Below the pieces are notes generated by a model. The model made no database searches. It was not told where the DNA came from and saw only the letters and a list, made by a program, of their open reading frames with translations. A stretch of 23,956 nt of DNA, taken from IMG/VR virus record IMGVR_UViG_3300046011_007800, positions 1 to 23,956 of that record, one strand, 5' to 3'. This DNA is from a virus. The position numbers were made by a program, and so were the translations under genes. Positions 8,914 to 16,377 of the stretch are shown piece by piece; the stretch's first letter is position 1, and each line of letters begins with the position of its first letter.

Positions 8914-9519
8914 TTATGGAACTATAACTGCAGCTCCACCAGTACGCTGAATTGTTCCAATCGGATTACCAGCACTCCAACGAGTAACCGCACGGGCAAG
9001 ATATGTAGTTTGCATATCAGCTTGGCGATCCTCAATGCCCATGCCCCAGCCTTCATTCATAAGCTCAACGCCATGAATAACACACTTAGCAGTCACACCA
9101 TATTCATTAGCAGCTGATATTGTAATATCAAATGCAGGAATCTGGTCAGCATAGAATGCCTGAGCAATCGCACCCATATTAGCAGAATCTACAGTTGGTA
9201 CGTCTGTAGTGCTTATCAAGTCCTCTGGGGAAATTTCATAGGTCTTCTTTACGAATGCACCTAGGCCATTCTCTCTGCTAAATGTTTCTAGAATAGCATG
9301 CTTGTCAAACTGAATAAAAATTAGCGAGCCAGCAATACCACGCTTGCCGCGTGAGAAAGCACGAGGATTGGCTTCACCTAGAACATAGATAGGAGCCTTC
9401 TCTCTCTGGATTGCATAAGAAACTGCCATAAGATTGCCAATTTCTTGCGCGCCAAAGACCGCTTTAATATCAGCTCCTGAGAAGCTGCTAAAAGATCTTG
9501 TTGTTAAATCTGCTGCCAT
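8914..9519 (-). CDS. Tail tube protein
   Basis: 201 residues, ATG at 9519 after AAAGGAGA. This is the shortest and simplest of three proteins sharing the same core, and it directly follows the sheath gene, the usual place of the tube protein of contractile tails. Visible parts: GADIKAVFGAQEI (~15-27), a strand with YAIQREKAPIYVLGE (~35-49), RGKRGIAGSLIFIQFDKH (57-74), a variable segment (~80-125), then PAFDITI and NEYGVTAKCVIHGVEL (~128-153) and TTYLARAV. The beta-rich pattern fits the tube fold, whose hexameric rings stack into the inner tail channel. A strong terminator follows the gene, which suits high-level expression of sheath and tube as the end of one transcript. The name comes from position and paralogy, not a database match. 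Confidence 0.75.
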   Translation of the reverse strand: MAADLTTRSFSSFSGADIKAVFGAQEIGNLMAVSYAIQREKAPIYVLGEANPRAFSRGKRGIAGSLIFIQFDKHAILETFSRENGLGAFVKKTYEISPEDLISTTDVPTVDSANMGAIAQAFYADQIPAFDITISAANEYGVTAKCVIHGVELMNEGWGMGIEDRQADMQTTYLARAVTRWSAGNPIGTIQRTGGAAVIVP

Positions 9520-9548
9520 AGTAAATCTCCTTTAAGTATTAGTTAGTA

Positions 9549-12542
9549 TTAAGCGCTAAGGTTAACAGAGAAGACAATTTGTCTAAGTTCAAAGACAGGT
9601 GTAATGCTGACTTTGACTGTCATCTTGCCAAGTACACGATCAGCGGGACTTTGCTCAATTGTAAATGTACCACGTGTAATTGTCTGAACAGGCTCACCAG
9701 CAAGGTTAGCCTTAAAGACCTCAGAGAGTGAAGCCTCAAGTGCGTTTCTCTTAGGAGCAGAAAGACCTTTACCAATGAAAGGACGAGCTGCATCTCTAAG
9801 CTCTTTGGCAATCTTAGAAACAATTCTAATACTGGTTAGACGTGTGTAATCGCTAGTTGGGCTAGCAAAGGTTGGCGAATCAACAATGATAGCATTGCCA
9901 TTATCATCACGGCCCATCACAAGTCCAAGACCAGAGCCCATGTCAAGCACCTTAGCTTCTGTACGATAGTTAATCGAAAGATTTGGAAGCTTAACATTAA
10001 TTAACGAATCAGGAGCAGGGGTGTTAATAAAGGACCCAGCAACCATTGCAACTGCACTTCCAAGATAGCTTGGGCGGCGAGGATTAATTGTATCAGCAAT
10101 AGCGCCAAAAACGCTGACTACAGAAATAAACTTACCAAGGTCAATCTTCTTTCCGTTTGCATCATAAAGAAGATTACCAGGGCTAAGATAGTCAATGCTC
10201 TTATCAGCCGTGGCGAAGAATCCGCCATGCTTAAGACCATTGTTGAAATCACTATGGCCGCCTACAAACTTATGACCAAGAAGACCAGTGCCATTATCTT
10301 CGGATGAAGCAATGTAGTATGTGCCGGTTTCAACGTCTAAGCTATAGGTTGGGGCCTTACCAAAGTAAGAACGAATAACACGAGGTGAAGTGCCCCCAGG
10401 AAGCTTGCAAGGAACAAGACCATGCACAAAGCTATAGTCTGTTGAGTTTTCATAGCAGTAAGAAGCAACCAAGTGAGCAAAGTTAACTTCCTTAAAGGCA
10501 AGACCTTCGGGAGCACTTGCTAGTGTTGATCCATCGCTTGTAAGTGAAAGAAGTTCTCCGTCCGTTGACCAGTAGTAAGTATATGTGTAATCACCATTGT
10601 CAACAATTGCACAATAGCCAAGGGCATCGTTCAATGAACCAACAGTAGGATACTGACCAACACCATCAACTGCTGAGAATGTAACCGCGCTCTCAGACGC
10701 GTTCTTTTCATTCAAGTTAGCATTAAGGGCAACAACATAATCAAAGGAAGCAAGATCAAGCTCTTCGAAGCAGGTATGAAGCTTCTCATAGCGCTTCATA
10801 GCAGGAAGAACTTCACCAGTCTCACCTAGAGAAAATACAGACTGAGTAACGCTAGTAGTATTAAGTACCGCATAATCAGTAAGGCCTAGATGGGTATAGG
10901 GTGCTTTGTTGATTCCGTAAGAGCGAGCGAGACCGCCAGCCTTAATGTAATCAAGCTGCACAAACACACCGCCAACTGCAGAAGCAAAAGGACGAAGAGG
11001 ATCAGCTGGGTATAGACCAATGTCTGCAGCCCCACCATATGACCATGAATCATCAATCGTTAGTGTCACACCACCAAGGCCACTGTTGCCAGTTGCTGTA
11101 GGAGCAGCCGTAAAGAAGGGACGAGCTGTGTATCCTGCCCAAGTGTGGCTTGCAGGATAAACAAGATCTCCGTCCGCATTGGTATCACCACCGGCAACAA
11201 TGTAAAGATCACTGCCATCATTATCAGCGTAGAAAGGAAGCTTCAAGAATTCTGCATTATCATTAAGAGCCTCTTTTAGGGCTGCTGCAACATCACTATT
11301 GCTTGTTAGCGTACCAGTGGTAACACCAGTAGCAACAATACCAGAGATAGCAAATGTGTATGTTAGTGGGCTTGCCGTTGTAAAGCCTTGAGCTGCGTAT
11401 GTACCAGCAACACTAGCAATTGATGCTACTGCGCCTCTAACTTTACCTGTACCAGTAGCTGCAGCGCCAGTTATAGCACCTGAGACGTTGACAGTAACAG
11501 CAATAGTAGCATCATTTGCCGTACTTGCTCCACCAAGATCAGTGCCAAGTACAGTAATATCACCAGCGCTATATCCAGTTCCAGGAGTTGTGATAGTTAC
11601 ACTGTAAACGCCACCTGCAGAAACTCCAATGGTTGCTCTAGCATTGTCGTGGCCGTCGCCGTCGTCAAGCACAACATTAGTATATGTACGAACAGCGCCT
11701 GTGACTGTAGCAACAGAAAAAGTAAGATCGTTAGTGCCAGCACCACCACCAAGAAGATCGCCAGCAACAAGAAGCTCTTCGCCAACTGCATAAAGCGAAC
11801 CACCACCTACTACACTAACTGTAGTTTCTGAGTAAGGTCCAGTTCCATCAAATGTAGGAACACCTTGAACTCTAAGTAAAGCTCCAGTGCCAGGACCAGA
11901 ACCATCATACTCGGTAGCAACACTAGCATAGGTCTTAGAGCCACTGGTAACACTAACGGAAAGCACTTCAGCCTCAGCGCCCATACCAACAACAGTAGGA
12001 GCAACGTCGCCTAACTCAAACTCAACGTCAACTTCACCGCTATCAATAATAGCACCCTCTGCTGCCGTACCTGACCACACGATCGTTGAAGTTTCAAGGT
12101 TGACAATTAGAAGCTCGCCAGTAGCAGCAACTTGATTAGCGCTATCTTCTGGGCTGTCAGAGATATTCTTAGAGTGGCGATATGCAACGCCATACTTAGC
12201 AGCAGCCTCAGGAGAAGCATGCTTAGGTGTAATTTTGAAACCAAGTTCAGCAACAGAAATATCAGCGCCAATCTTTGTTACATAAGGAGCTACACCAGGA
12301 AGACGATAAACATAAATGTTTGTCGCGCCGCCGGCACGAGCTTCAGCAACACCTTTAGCAACTTCTGAATTCGAACCAAATTCAGTTAAAGTGCCTTGGA
12401 GACCATTAGCGAGATAAGGCTCAGACGTTAAACCCTTAGATGCAGTACCGATAATTAAAACAGTCTGGCTATTATCTGGGACAAAGCTACTAAGATTTCC
12501 GTCTTGAAGTTGAACGTAACTACCGGGTAGGTTTACATACAT
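9549..12542 (-). CDS. Contractile tail sheath protein with large repeat insertion
   Basis: 997 residues, ATG at 12542 five bases after AAAGGAG. The N-terminus has the sheath signature: MYVNLPGSYVQLQDG, then VLIIGTASKG and EPYLANG, corresponding to the PG-Y-V and V-IG-A-KG pattern of phage sheaths. The C-terminal ~150 residues are also typical: RLTSIRIVSKIAKELRDAAR, GKGLSAPKRNALEASL, a TRGTFTIEQSPAD strand and the final RQIVFSVNLSA. The protein contracts around the tube to drive DNA delivery. It is much longer than common sheaths (T4 gp18 is 659 residues). The excess is mostly a glycine/threonine/valine-rich beta region at about residues 185-500, including two ~75-residue repeats. This insertion probably decorates the sheath surface. 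Confidence 0.93.
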   Translation of the reverse strand: MYVNLPGSYVQLQDGNLSSFVPDNSQTVLIIGTASKGLTSEPYLANGLQGTLTEFGSNSEVAKGVAEARAGGATNIYVYRLPGVAPYVTKIGADISVAELGFKITPKHASPEAAAKYGVAYRHSKNISDSPEDSANQVAATGELLIVNLETSTIVWSGTAAEGAIIDSGEVDVEFELGDVAPTVVGMGAEAEVLSVSVTSGSKTYASVATEYDGSGPGTGALLRVQGVPTFDGTGPYSETTVSVVGGGSLYAVGEELLVAGDLLGGGAGTNDLTFSVATVTGAVRTYTNVVLDDGDGHDNARATIGVSAGGVYSVTITTPGTGYSAGDITVLGTDLGGASTANDATIAVTVNVSGAITGAAATGTGKVRGAVASIASVAGTYAAQGFTTASPLTYTFAISGIVATGVTTGTLTSNSDVAAALKEALNDNAEFLKLPFYADNDGSDLYIVAGGDTNADGDLVYPASHTWAGYTARPFFTAAPTATGNSGLGGVTLTIDDSWSYGGAADIGLYPADPLRPFASAVGGVFVQLDYIKAGGLARSYGINKAPYTHLGLTDYAVLNTTSVTQSVFSLGETGEVLPAMKRYEKLHTCFEELDLASFDYVVALNANLNEKNASESAVTFSAVDGVGQYPTVGSLNDALGYCAIVDNGDYTYTYYWSTDGELLSLTSDGSTLASAPEGLAFKEVNFAHLVASYCYENSTDYSFVHGLVPCKLPGGTSPRVIRSYFGKAPTYSLDVETGTYYIASSEDNGTGLLGHKFVGGHSDFNNGLKHGGFFATADKSIDYLSPGNLLYDANGKKIDLGKFISVVSVFGAIADTINPRRPSYLGSAVAMVAGSFINTPAPDSLINVKLPNLSINYRTEAKVLDMGSGLGLVMGRDDNGNAIIVDSPTFASPTSDYTRLTSIRIVSKIAKELRDAARPFIGKGLSAPKRNALEASLSEVFKANLAGEPVQTITRGTFTIEQSPADRVLGKMTVKVSITPVFELRQIVFSVNLSA
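11463..11690 (-). repeat. Sheath insertion repeat, copy 2 (residues ~285-360)
   Basis: Second unit, directly after copy 1: YTNVVLDDGDGHDNARATIG, then SAGGVYSVTITTPGTGYSAG, DITVLGTDLGGASTANDATI, and VNVSGAITGA. The GTGYSAGDITVLGTDLGG core matches LYAVGEELLVAGDLLGG of copy 1. Confidence 0.55.
11694..11936 (-). repeat. Sheath insertion repeat, copy 1 (residues ~203-283)
   Basis: This unit of the sheath gene encodes a Y-V strand, a DGSGPGTGALLRVQG segment, then VGGGSLYAVGEELLVAGDLL, GGGAGTNDLTFSV and TGAV. It aligns with the following unit: the G-S/V-Y, G-Y/A-x-G-E/D, LGG, T-ND and V-x-V-x-G-A positions correspond. The similarity is at protein level; the DNA is not a perfect repeat, so the duplication is old or selected. 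Glycine-rich units of this pattern are common in phage surface fibres and decoration proteins. Confidence 0.55.
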
Positions 12543-12560
12543 TGACTCTCCTTTAATTAA

Positions 12561-13301
12561 TTATGAAAAAGATAATTTTAATACAACGTCTTTAATTACA
12601 AACAGACTGGACCAAGTGAGTTTTTCTATCGATACAGCGTATTTAACTGTTCGTTTATGCCTCAAAGATTCAACGTCATCTCCTGTTTCTTCAGTAAATG
12701 TGAAGTCCACTACTCCACTGTATTTAACATACCATAGATAAACCTTAATGATATCCATGACCCATTCTTTCAGAATATCAGCCTCATGAGCTGTTTTTCC
12801 ATATATGCTAAGTGAGATGTTATAGTCTATTCTTTGACTATAAACATACACCTCTGAAGTATCATCCTCGGGGTCAATATATCTACCTTTTAGTATAGGA
12901 GTTACCATTCGACGAGATGGAGCATTCACAGCGCCAGTGCCCGCTGCGCCTGGCTTTCCATCTAGTACTTTGAATACAATAGCAGGAGTTTCACTTTCTA
13001 CGTTAATAACAGGTCTCTGGATAATTAATCTTTCGTTATTCAACCATGAAGGAGCCATTGTTTTAGTAGCAAGGTCAATAACCTCTTGAAGCAAAGGCAT
13101 TACTTCATATATACTATTAATTCTGACTTTTTCATTGTCAATCTTAAGCATAGCTTTACCGCTTGGCTCAAGAATTATATTACTTGGAACACTGCTTTTA
13201 CCTAGAGATGTAAGTCCGGTTTGCTCAATAATATCAAGGATAAGGTGTTGGCCAGCTGAGTTTAAATCATTAAGTAATGATGGGCTTAAGTTATCTAACA
13301 T
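12561..13301 (-). CDS. Probable tail terminator / neck protein
   Basis: 246 residues. The ATG at 13301 lies one base after the TAA of the upstream gene, so translation is probably coupled. Residues ~1-75 are helical (LLNDLNSAGQHLILDIIEQ, then YEVMPLLQEVIDLATKT). The C-terminal half has alternating strands around a helix: SEVYVYSQRIDYNISLSIYG, the helix EADILKEWVMDIIKVYLWYV, then strands VDFTFTEETGDD and RTVKYAVSIEKLTW. A strand-helix-strand body with paired beta strands, just before the sheath gene, fits tail terminator or tail-completion proteins (gp15-like role: capping the tail and joining it to the head). I do not recognise a specific family, so the name is from fold impression and gene order. 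Confidence 0.5.
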   Translation of the reverse strand: MLDNLSPSLLNDLNSAGQHLILDIIEQTGLTSLGKSSVPSNIILEPSGKAMLKIDNEKVRINSIYEVMPLLQEVIDLATKTMAPSWLNNERLIIQRPVINVESETPAIVFKVLDGKPGAAGTGAVNAPSRRMVTPILKGRYIDPEDDTSEVYVYSQRIDYNISLSIYGKTAHEADILKEWVMDIIKVYLWYVKYSGVVDFTFTEETGDDVESLRHKRTVKYAVSIEKLTWSSLFVIKDVVLKLSFS

Positions 13302-13302
13302 A

Positions 13303-13851
13303 TTAGTATTTCCTGCAGTAAAGAATTATATACTCAATACGTCCAGTATCTGAACGCTTTTCATTCAATGTGTTAATTGTCCAAGTAAGATCGCGGCGCT
13401 CTGGCTTGATAACGCTACCATCTGGATCTAATGCAAGTTCTATAATTTTATCTTCATAGTCTATAGTCACTGTGTTTTGAACATAAAACTTGCAAAACTG
13501 TTTTTTGCTTCGGCCAATCTCTGTAAGCAAAGAAGCGCCAGCTTTTTCTTGGTCACTTCCAATGTCAACCTTAAAAGCATCGACATAATGCTCATCCCAA
13601 AGATAACCTTCACCTAGACAAATACTGCATCTCTGATGCATCTGTCCTTCCTTTGCTACATTACAGGAACAAGGAATTCTATACTTATTCTCATTCCGTC
13701 TAAACTTTCTAAGCATTACCTTAAATGCTTTTGGAATTTCATAGACTGAGCCCGCAAAAGTATCTTTAGTTTCTTTACGTAGGTCTACTTCTTTTTGTGT
13801 AAGCCTTGGACCTGAGGTAGACCTGTAGAAACGACTTCCTTTTATTGCCAT
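13303..13851 (-). CDS. Neck / head-tail closure protein with four-cysteine metal-binding motif
   Basis: 182 residues, ATG at 13851 after an AAGGAGG-like site. Residues 61-78 carry a CxC-x11-CxxC arrangement (C61, C63, C75, C78) followed by LGEGYLW, resembling zinc-ribbon or rubredoxin-knuckle motifs with C-x-x-C-x-G-x-G. Similar cysteine knuckles occur in phage head-tail joining proteins. The N-terminus is basic (MAIKGSRFYR), then FKVMLRKFRRNENKYRIPCSC. The C-terminal ~80 residues are beta-rich (KFYVQNTVTIDYEDKIIEL and DTGRIEYIILYCRKY). Its position in a run of neck genes between the capsid and the sheath supports a role in the connector. The stop is one base from the next start. Metal binding is inferred from the cysteine spacing. 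Confidence 0.5.
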   Translation of the reverse strand: MAIKGSRFYRSTSGPRLTQKEVDLRKETKDTFAGSVYEIPKAFKVMLRKFRRNENKYRIPCSCNVAKEGQMHQRCSICLGEGYLWDEHYVDAFKVDIGSDQEKAGASLLTEIGRSKKQFCKFYVQNTVTIDYEDKIIELALDPDGSVIKPERRDLTWTINTLNEKRSDTGRIEYIILYCRKY

Positions 13852-13861
13852 CTAGTCCTCC

Positions 13862-14950
13862 TTAGCTACCAGTATCTGGCCAGTTGCCATTTATATTTCT
13901 ATAGATGTACCGGTAACGATAACGATTTTGATAGGCATAATCTGGGTAGTATCTGTAAGATCCAGGTAGTCTGGTTTTGACGTTAACGCTAGGGGCAAAT
14001 CTTGGCATATTATCAATTGATCTACCAAAGGCAGGATAGTCTGCTCCCATGTATCCTTTGATTGCCATACCAGCATTAAGACTAGCACCATAAGAGAGAT
14101 TACCATTGCTATGAAGGATTCTATGTAAGTCTTCGTCACGCTTTCTCATTTGCTCAATCTTAACTTTCAACGCAGCGGCATTATCAGCCCATTCAACCTT
14201 TAGATCACCAAGTTGCTTGGCACGAGGAGCTCCGAGTGCAAGTGAAATATTCTCTATAAGATCAATAGAGCTATTAATAATTACGTATTCCATCTTAACA
14301 TAGTCAAGCCACTTTTGTGTACCATTTTGTATTGGCATATTAAAGATCATTGCGTCTACAACTTTTGAGTATCTATAAATAAGATAATTAACAGTATCAG
14401 CATCAACATCACCTACAATGCTGCCAACGTTAGAAAGAACCTGATCATAGGTTGCGTACATAGGAGTATATCTACTAGTAAACCAAGACTCGTCCTCTAT
14501 GCCAACAGAGCCAACAGCCGCGCCAACTTCTTTAATACCTCTAATCTCAATAACGTATTGATTGTTATTAAGCAGAGTATCAAAGCCTTCGTCTTGAGAA
14601 TACGCATTACTGTCATTACCACTAGACCTAACAGTAAAAGGGACAAGACTTGTAAACATAACAGGAACAAGTGCTGTTCCAACATTCACTTCAAAGTAAG
14701 CCCACCATTCACCAACTTGTGCGTCATCAGCAGTCAAATAACTATAAGTGTACTGACCATATTTAGTTGCCGCGCCAGGATCGTCCTGGTAGACAATTGC
14801 ATCATCTTCCAGATTTACCCCAGGTAGACCAGGCTTTCTACCATAAGGATAAATAGAGACAATAGGATTAAGCCCATTAGTTAAGTAGCCATTGCCATCT
14901 CTGACTTGACAAACAATATCAACTGTTTCTCCTTGGGTTACGTTTAACAT
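13862..14950 (-). CDS. Possible head-tail connector protein with beta-rich N-terminus
   Basis: 362 residues, ATG at 14950, one base after the TAA of the preceding gene and with AAGGGA upstream. Residues 1-110 look like a beta-sandwich (MLNVTQGETVDIVCQVRDGN to VPFTVRSS). The middle, about 150-290, is helical: YATYDQVLSNVGSIVGD, NYLIYRYSKVVDAMIFN, WLDYVKMEYVIINSSIDLI and KVEWADNAAALKVKIEQM, which resembles the helical head-tail connector proteins in general layout. The tail end is tyrosine/arginine-rich (NRYRYRYIYRNINGNWPDTG) and probably flexible. It is in the neck cluster, so a portal-adaptor role is plausible. No precise family was recognised. Confidence 0.42.
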   Translation of the reverse strand: MLNVTQGETVDIVCQVRDGNGYLTNGLNPIVSIYPYGRKPGLPGVNLEDDAIVYQDDPGAATKYGQYTYSYLTADDAQVGEWWAYFEVNVGTALVPVMFTSLVPFTVRSSGNDSNAYSQDEGFDTLLNNNQYVIEIRGIKEVGAAVGSVGIEDESWFTSRYTPMYATYDQVLSNVGSIVGDVDADTVNYLIYRYSKVVDAMIFNMPIQNGTQKWLDYVKMEYVIINSSIDLIENISLALGAPRAKQLGDLKVEWADNAAALKVKIEQMRKRDEDLHRILHSNGNLSYGASLNAGMAIKGYMGADYPAFGRSIDNMPRFAPSVNVKTRLPGSYRYYPDYAYQNRYRYRYIYRNINGNWPDTGS

Positions 14951-14951
14951 A

Positions 14952-16058
14952 TTATTCCCTTATTATGTTAATGATAATTTTTTTGCCATTAACAATCCAA
15001 GAGTAGCCAACGTCGACTGCATCCTGATTGCCATCCATAATATTCCTAAACAACTTAATTGTATCTGCTGTTACACTGGTAGGATCAATATCTTTGTTAA
15101 AGGTAAGAATAATTTGTTTGGTCTTTAAAGATACATTGCTAGAGCCGTACTCCGGCTCAATCTTTACAAGTTGAAACTCAGTAGCAGCGGCCAGTATCTC
15201 TGCTTGTGTTGGAGCGTCTAACCCAATTGGGCTCTGTGACACTGTAGTGGGTAGCTCTTTAACTTGATTAGCAGCTGTTGAGAAATCAAGCTTATAAGTA
15301 TCTGCGAGATATTCTATTGGACGCAGATTAATAGTCCATGCATCTCCAATCTTAAATGCGTCAGCTGCCCCACCAATTAACTCTAGATAGATATCTTTAT
15401 CTTTGGCAATCTTATTACGCCCGGTTAAAGGCAAAAGATCATGAGTTACAAGTGCAGCGCTTTCAAAATACCAGTTCAACTTACAAGTTGACGAACTGCC
15501 TGCTTTAATAACTTCAACCACAAGAACATCACTTGCTACTCCAGTGTAATATCCACTAGCTTTAAGTATTCCTTCGCCTTGCGATGTAAGAAGATCTTTC
15601 TCTGCGTCAAACACAGTTCGAGACCCAATATAACTCCATTCATTATCAGGAGTAGATGAACCACTAATCAATAGACGATAGTCAGTCTTTTCTTGCAAGA
15701 AAGATTTAGGTCTAATAATTAATTTACTTTTGACAGTTGCGTCATAGGCATAACTCATTTGCTCTAGAAGAGCTTCTCCGGCTGCATCGCATCTAACAAC
15801 TTCTAGTTCAACTGGAACTTCACCTTTTAAATGAAGACTTTCAAGTGTCTTAGAGTAAGAGGATTGGTTTGTAAACCTATAAAGCTTTTCTTCAAATTCA
15901 ATCCCTGTAAGGATATGATTGTCAGGGCCAACTAAACTAATACTATTCTCAGCAAGAAATTCAGACACCTCTTGGTTAAAAAGAATTTCAATCTTTTCCC
16001 CAGTAGGAAAAGTAGTAAAGCCATCATCTGGCCAGACTGAATGAATAGTAAAAGCCAT
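14952..16058 (-). CDS. Structural protein with two Ig-like (Big_5-type) domains
   Basis: 368 residues, ATG at 16058 with GAGGAG eight bases upstream inside the end of the previous gene. Two copies of the bacterial Ig-like pattern frame the protein: IHSVWPDDGFTTFPTGEKIE ILFNQEVS near residues 5-32 with its closing strands at ~110-132 (LIIRPKSFLQEKTDYRLLIS), and VKIEPEYGSSNVSLKTKQII LTFNKDID at ~298-325 with closing strand GKKIIINI. The 'P-x-G-x-x-x-V-x-x-x-x-x-I-x-x-x-F-N-x-x-I/V' pattern is that of SbsA/Big_5 domains. A separate beta module at ~160-247 (GYYTGVASDVLVVEVIKAG, GDAWTINLRP) lies between. Likely a surface-exposed neck or head decoration protein. What it binds cannot be seen. Confidence 0.6.
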   Translation of the reverse strand: MAFTIHSVWPDDGFTTFPTGEKIEILFNQEVSEFLAENSISLVGPDNHILTGIEFEEKLYRFTNQSSYSKTLESLHLKGEVPVELEVVRCDAAGEALLEQMSYAYDATVKSKLIIRPKSFLQEKTDYRLLISGSSTPDNEWSYIGSRTVFDAEKDLLTSQGEGILKASGYYTGVASDVLVVEVIKAGSSSTCKLNWYFESAALVTHDLLPLTGRNKIAKDKDIYLELIGGAADAFKIGDAWTINLRPIEYLADTYKLDFSTAANQVKELPTTVSQSPIGLDAPTQAEILAAATEFQLVKIEPEYGSSNVSLKTKQIILTFNKDIDPTSVTADTIKLFRNIMDGNQDAVDVGYSWIVNGKKIIINIIRE

Positions 16059-16060
16059 TG

Positions 16061-16279
16061 CTAGAACTCCTCAATGTAAGACTCAAGAGTGCACTCAACT
16101 TCGCAACCAGTGACTAGAGTAATTTCTTGAGTTTCAAGACTTTCCGCCTCTATAACACAATCCTCTGCTTCCATAATTGCCTGATGCTCTTCAAAGGCTA
16201 ACCTTCTGAATAGAGCCTCCATGTCCCTATTAGAAGTGACAGTTGAAAGGGCGCGGGCAATCTTATCTTCTAAACTCAT
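16061..16279 (-). CDS. Small acidic protein of unknown function
   Basis: 72 residues when started at ATG 16279, which has AGGAG with a five-base spacer. An in-frame GTG at 16285 overlaps the ribosome site and is the less likely start. The product starts MSLEDKIARALSTV, is helical and very acidic, and ends TLESYIEEF. It has two cysteines near the C-terminus (GCEVEC). It is the first gene after the capsid terminator and heads the neck cluster. Small acidic proteins here may be assembly chaperones or minor structural parts, but no family was recognised. Confidence 0.7.
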   Translation of the reverse strand: MSLEDKIARALSTVTSNRDMEALFRRLAFEEHQAIMEAEDCVIEAESLETQEITLVTGCEVECTLESYIEEF

Positions 16280-16304
16280 ATCCACTCCTAGTAATTAATA
16301 TCTA

Positions 16305-16311
16305 GATACCG
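16305..16311 (-). promoter_or_regulatory. Candidate -10 element upstream of the neck operon
   Basis: The minus strand reads GTTATAATG just after the U tract of the capsid terminator and about 25 bases before the ATG of the small acidic gene. TATAAT is a perfect sigma-70-type -10 hexamer. No convincing -35 lies 16-18 bases upstream, because that sequence is the terminator stem. It could be a -35-independent or phage-specific promoter, or chance in AT-rich DNA. Confidence 0.3.
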
Positions 16312-16320
16312 ACATTATAA

Positions 16321-16358
16321 CAAAAAGAAAGCCCCCAGGCCTTTCGACCTGAGGGCTA
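16321..16358 (-). terminator. Rho-independent terminator after the major capsid gene
   Basis: On the minus strand AGCCCTCAGG (16357-16348) pairs with CCTGGGGGCT (16339-16330), ten pairs including one G-U, with an eight-base loop TCGAAAGG. TTTCTTTTT follows. It starts about 20 bases after the capsid stop. It would end the head-gene transcript, or attenuate it so that capsid protein is made in excess over neck proteins. Confidence 0.85.
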
Positions 16359-16377
16359 TTTACTTATCCTCTAATTA

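Noticed and set aside
16280-16285. GTG start at 16285 for the small acidic protein
   Set aside because: The GTG overlaps the AGGAG ribosome site; the in-frame ATG at 16279 has ideal spacing.
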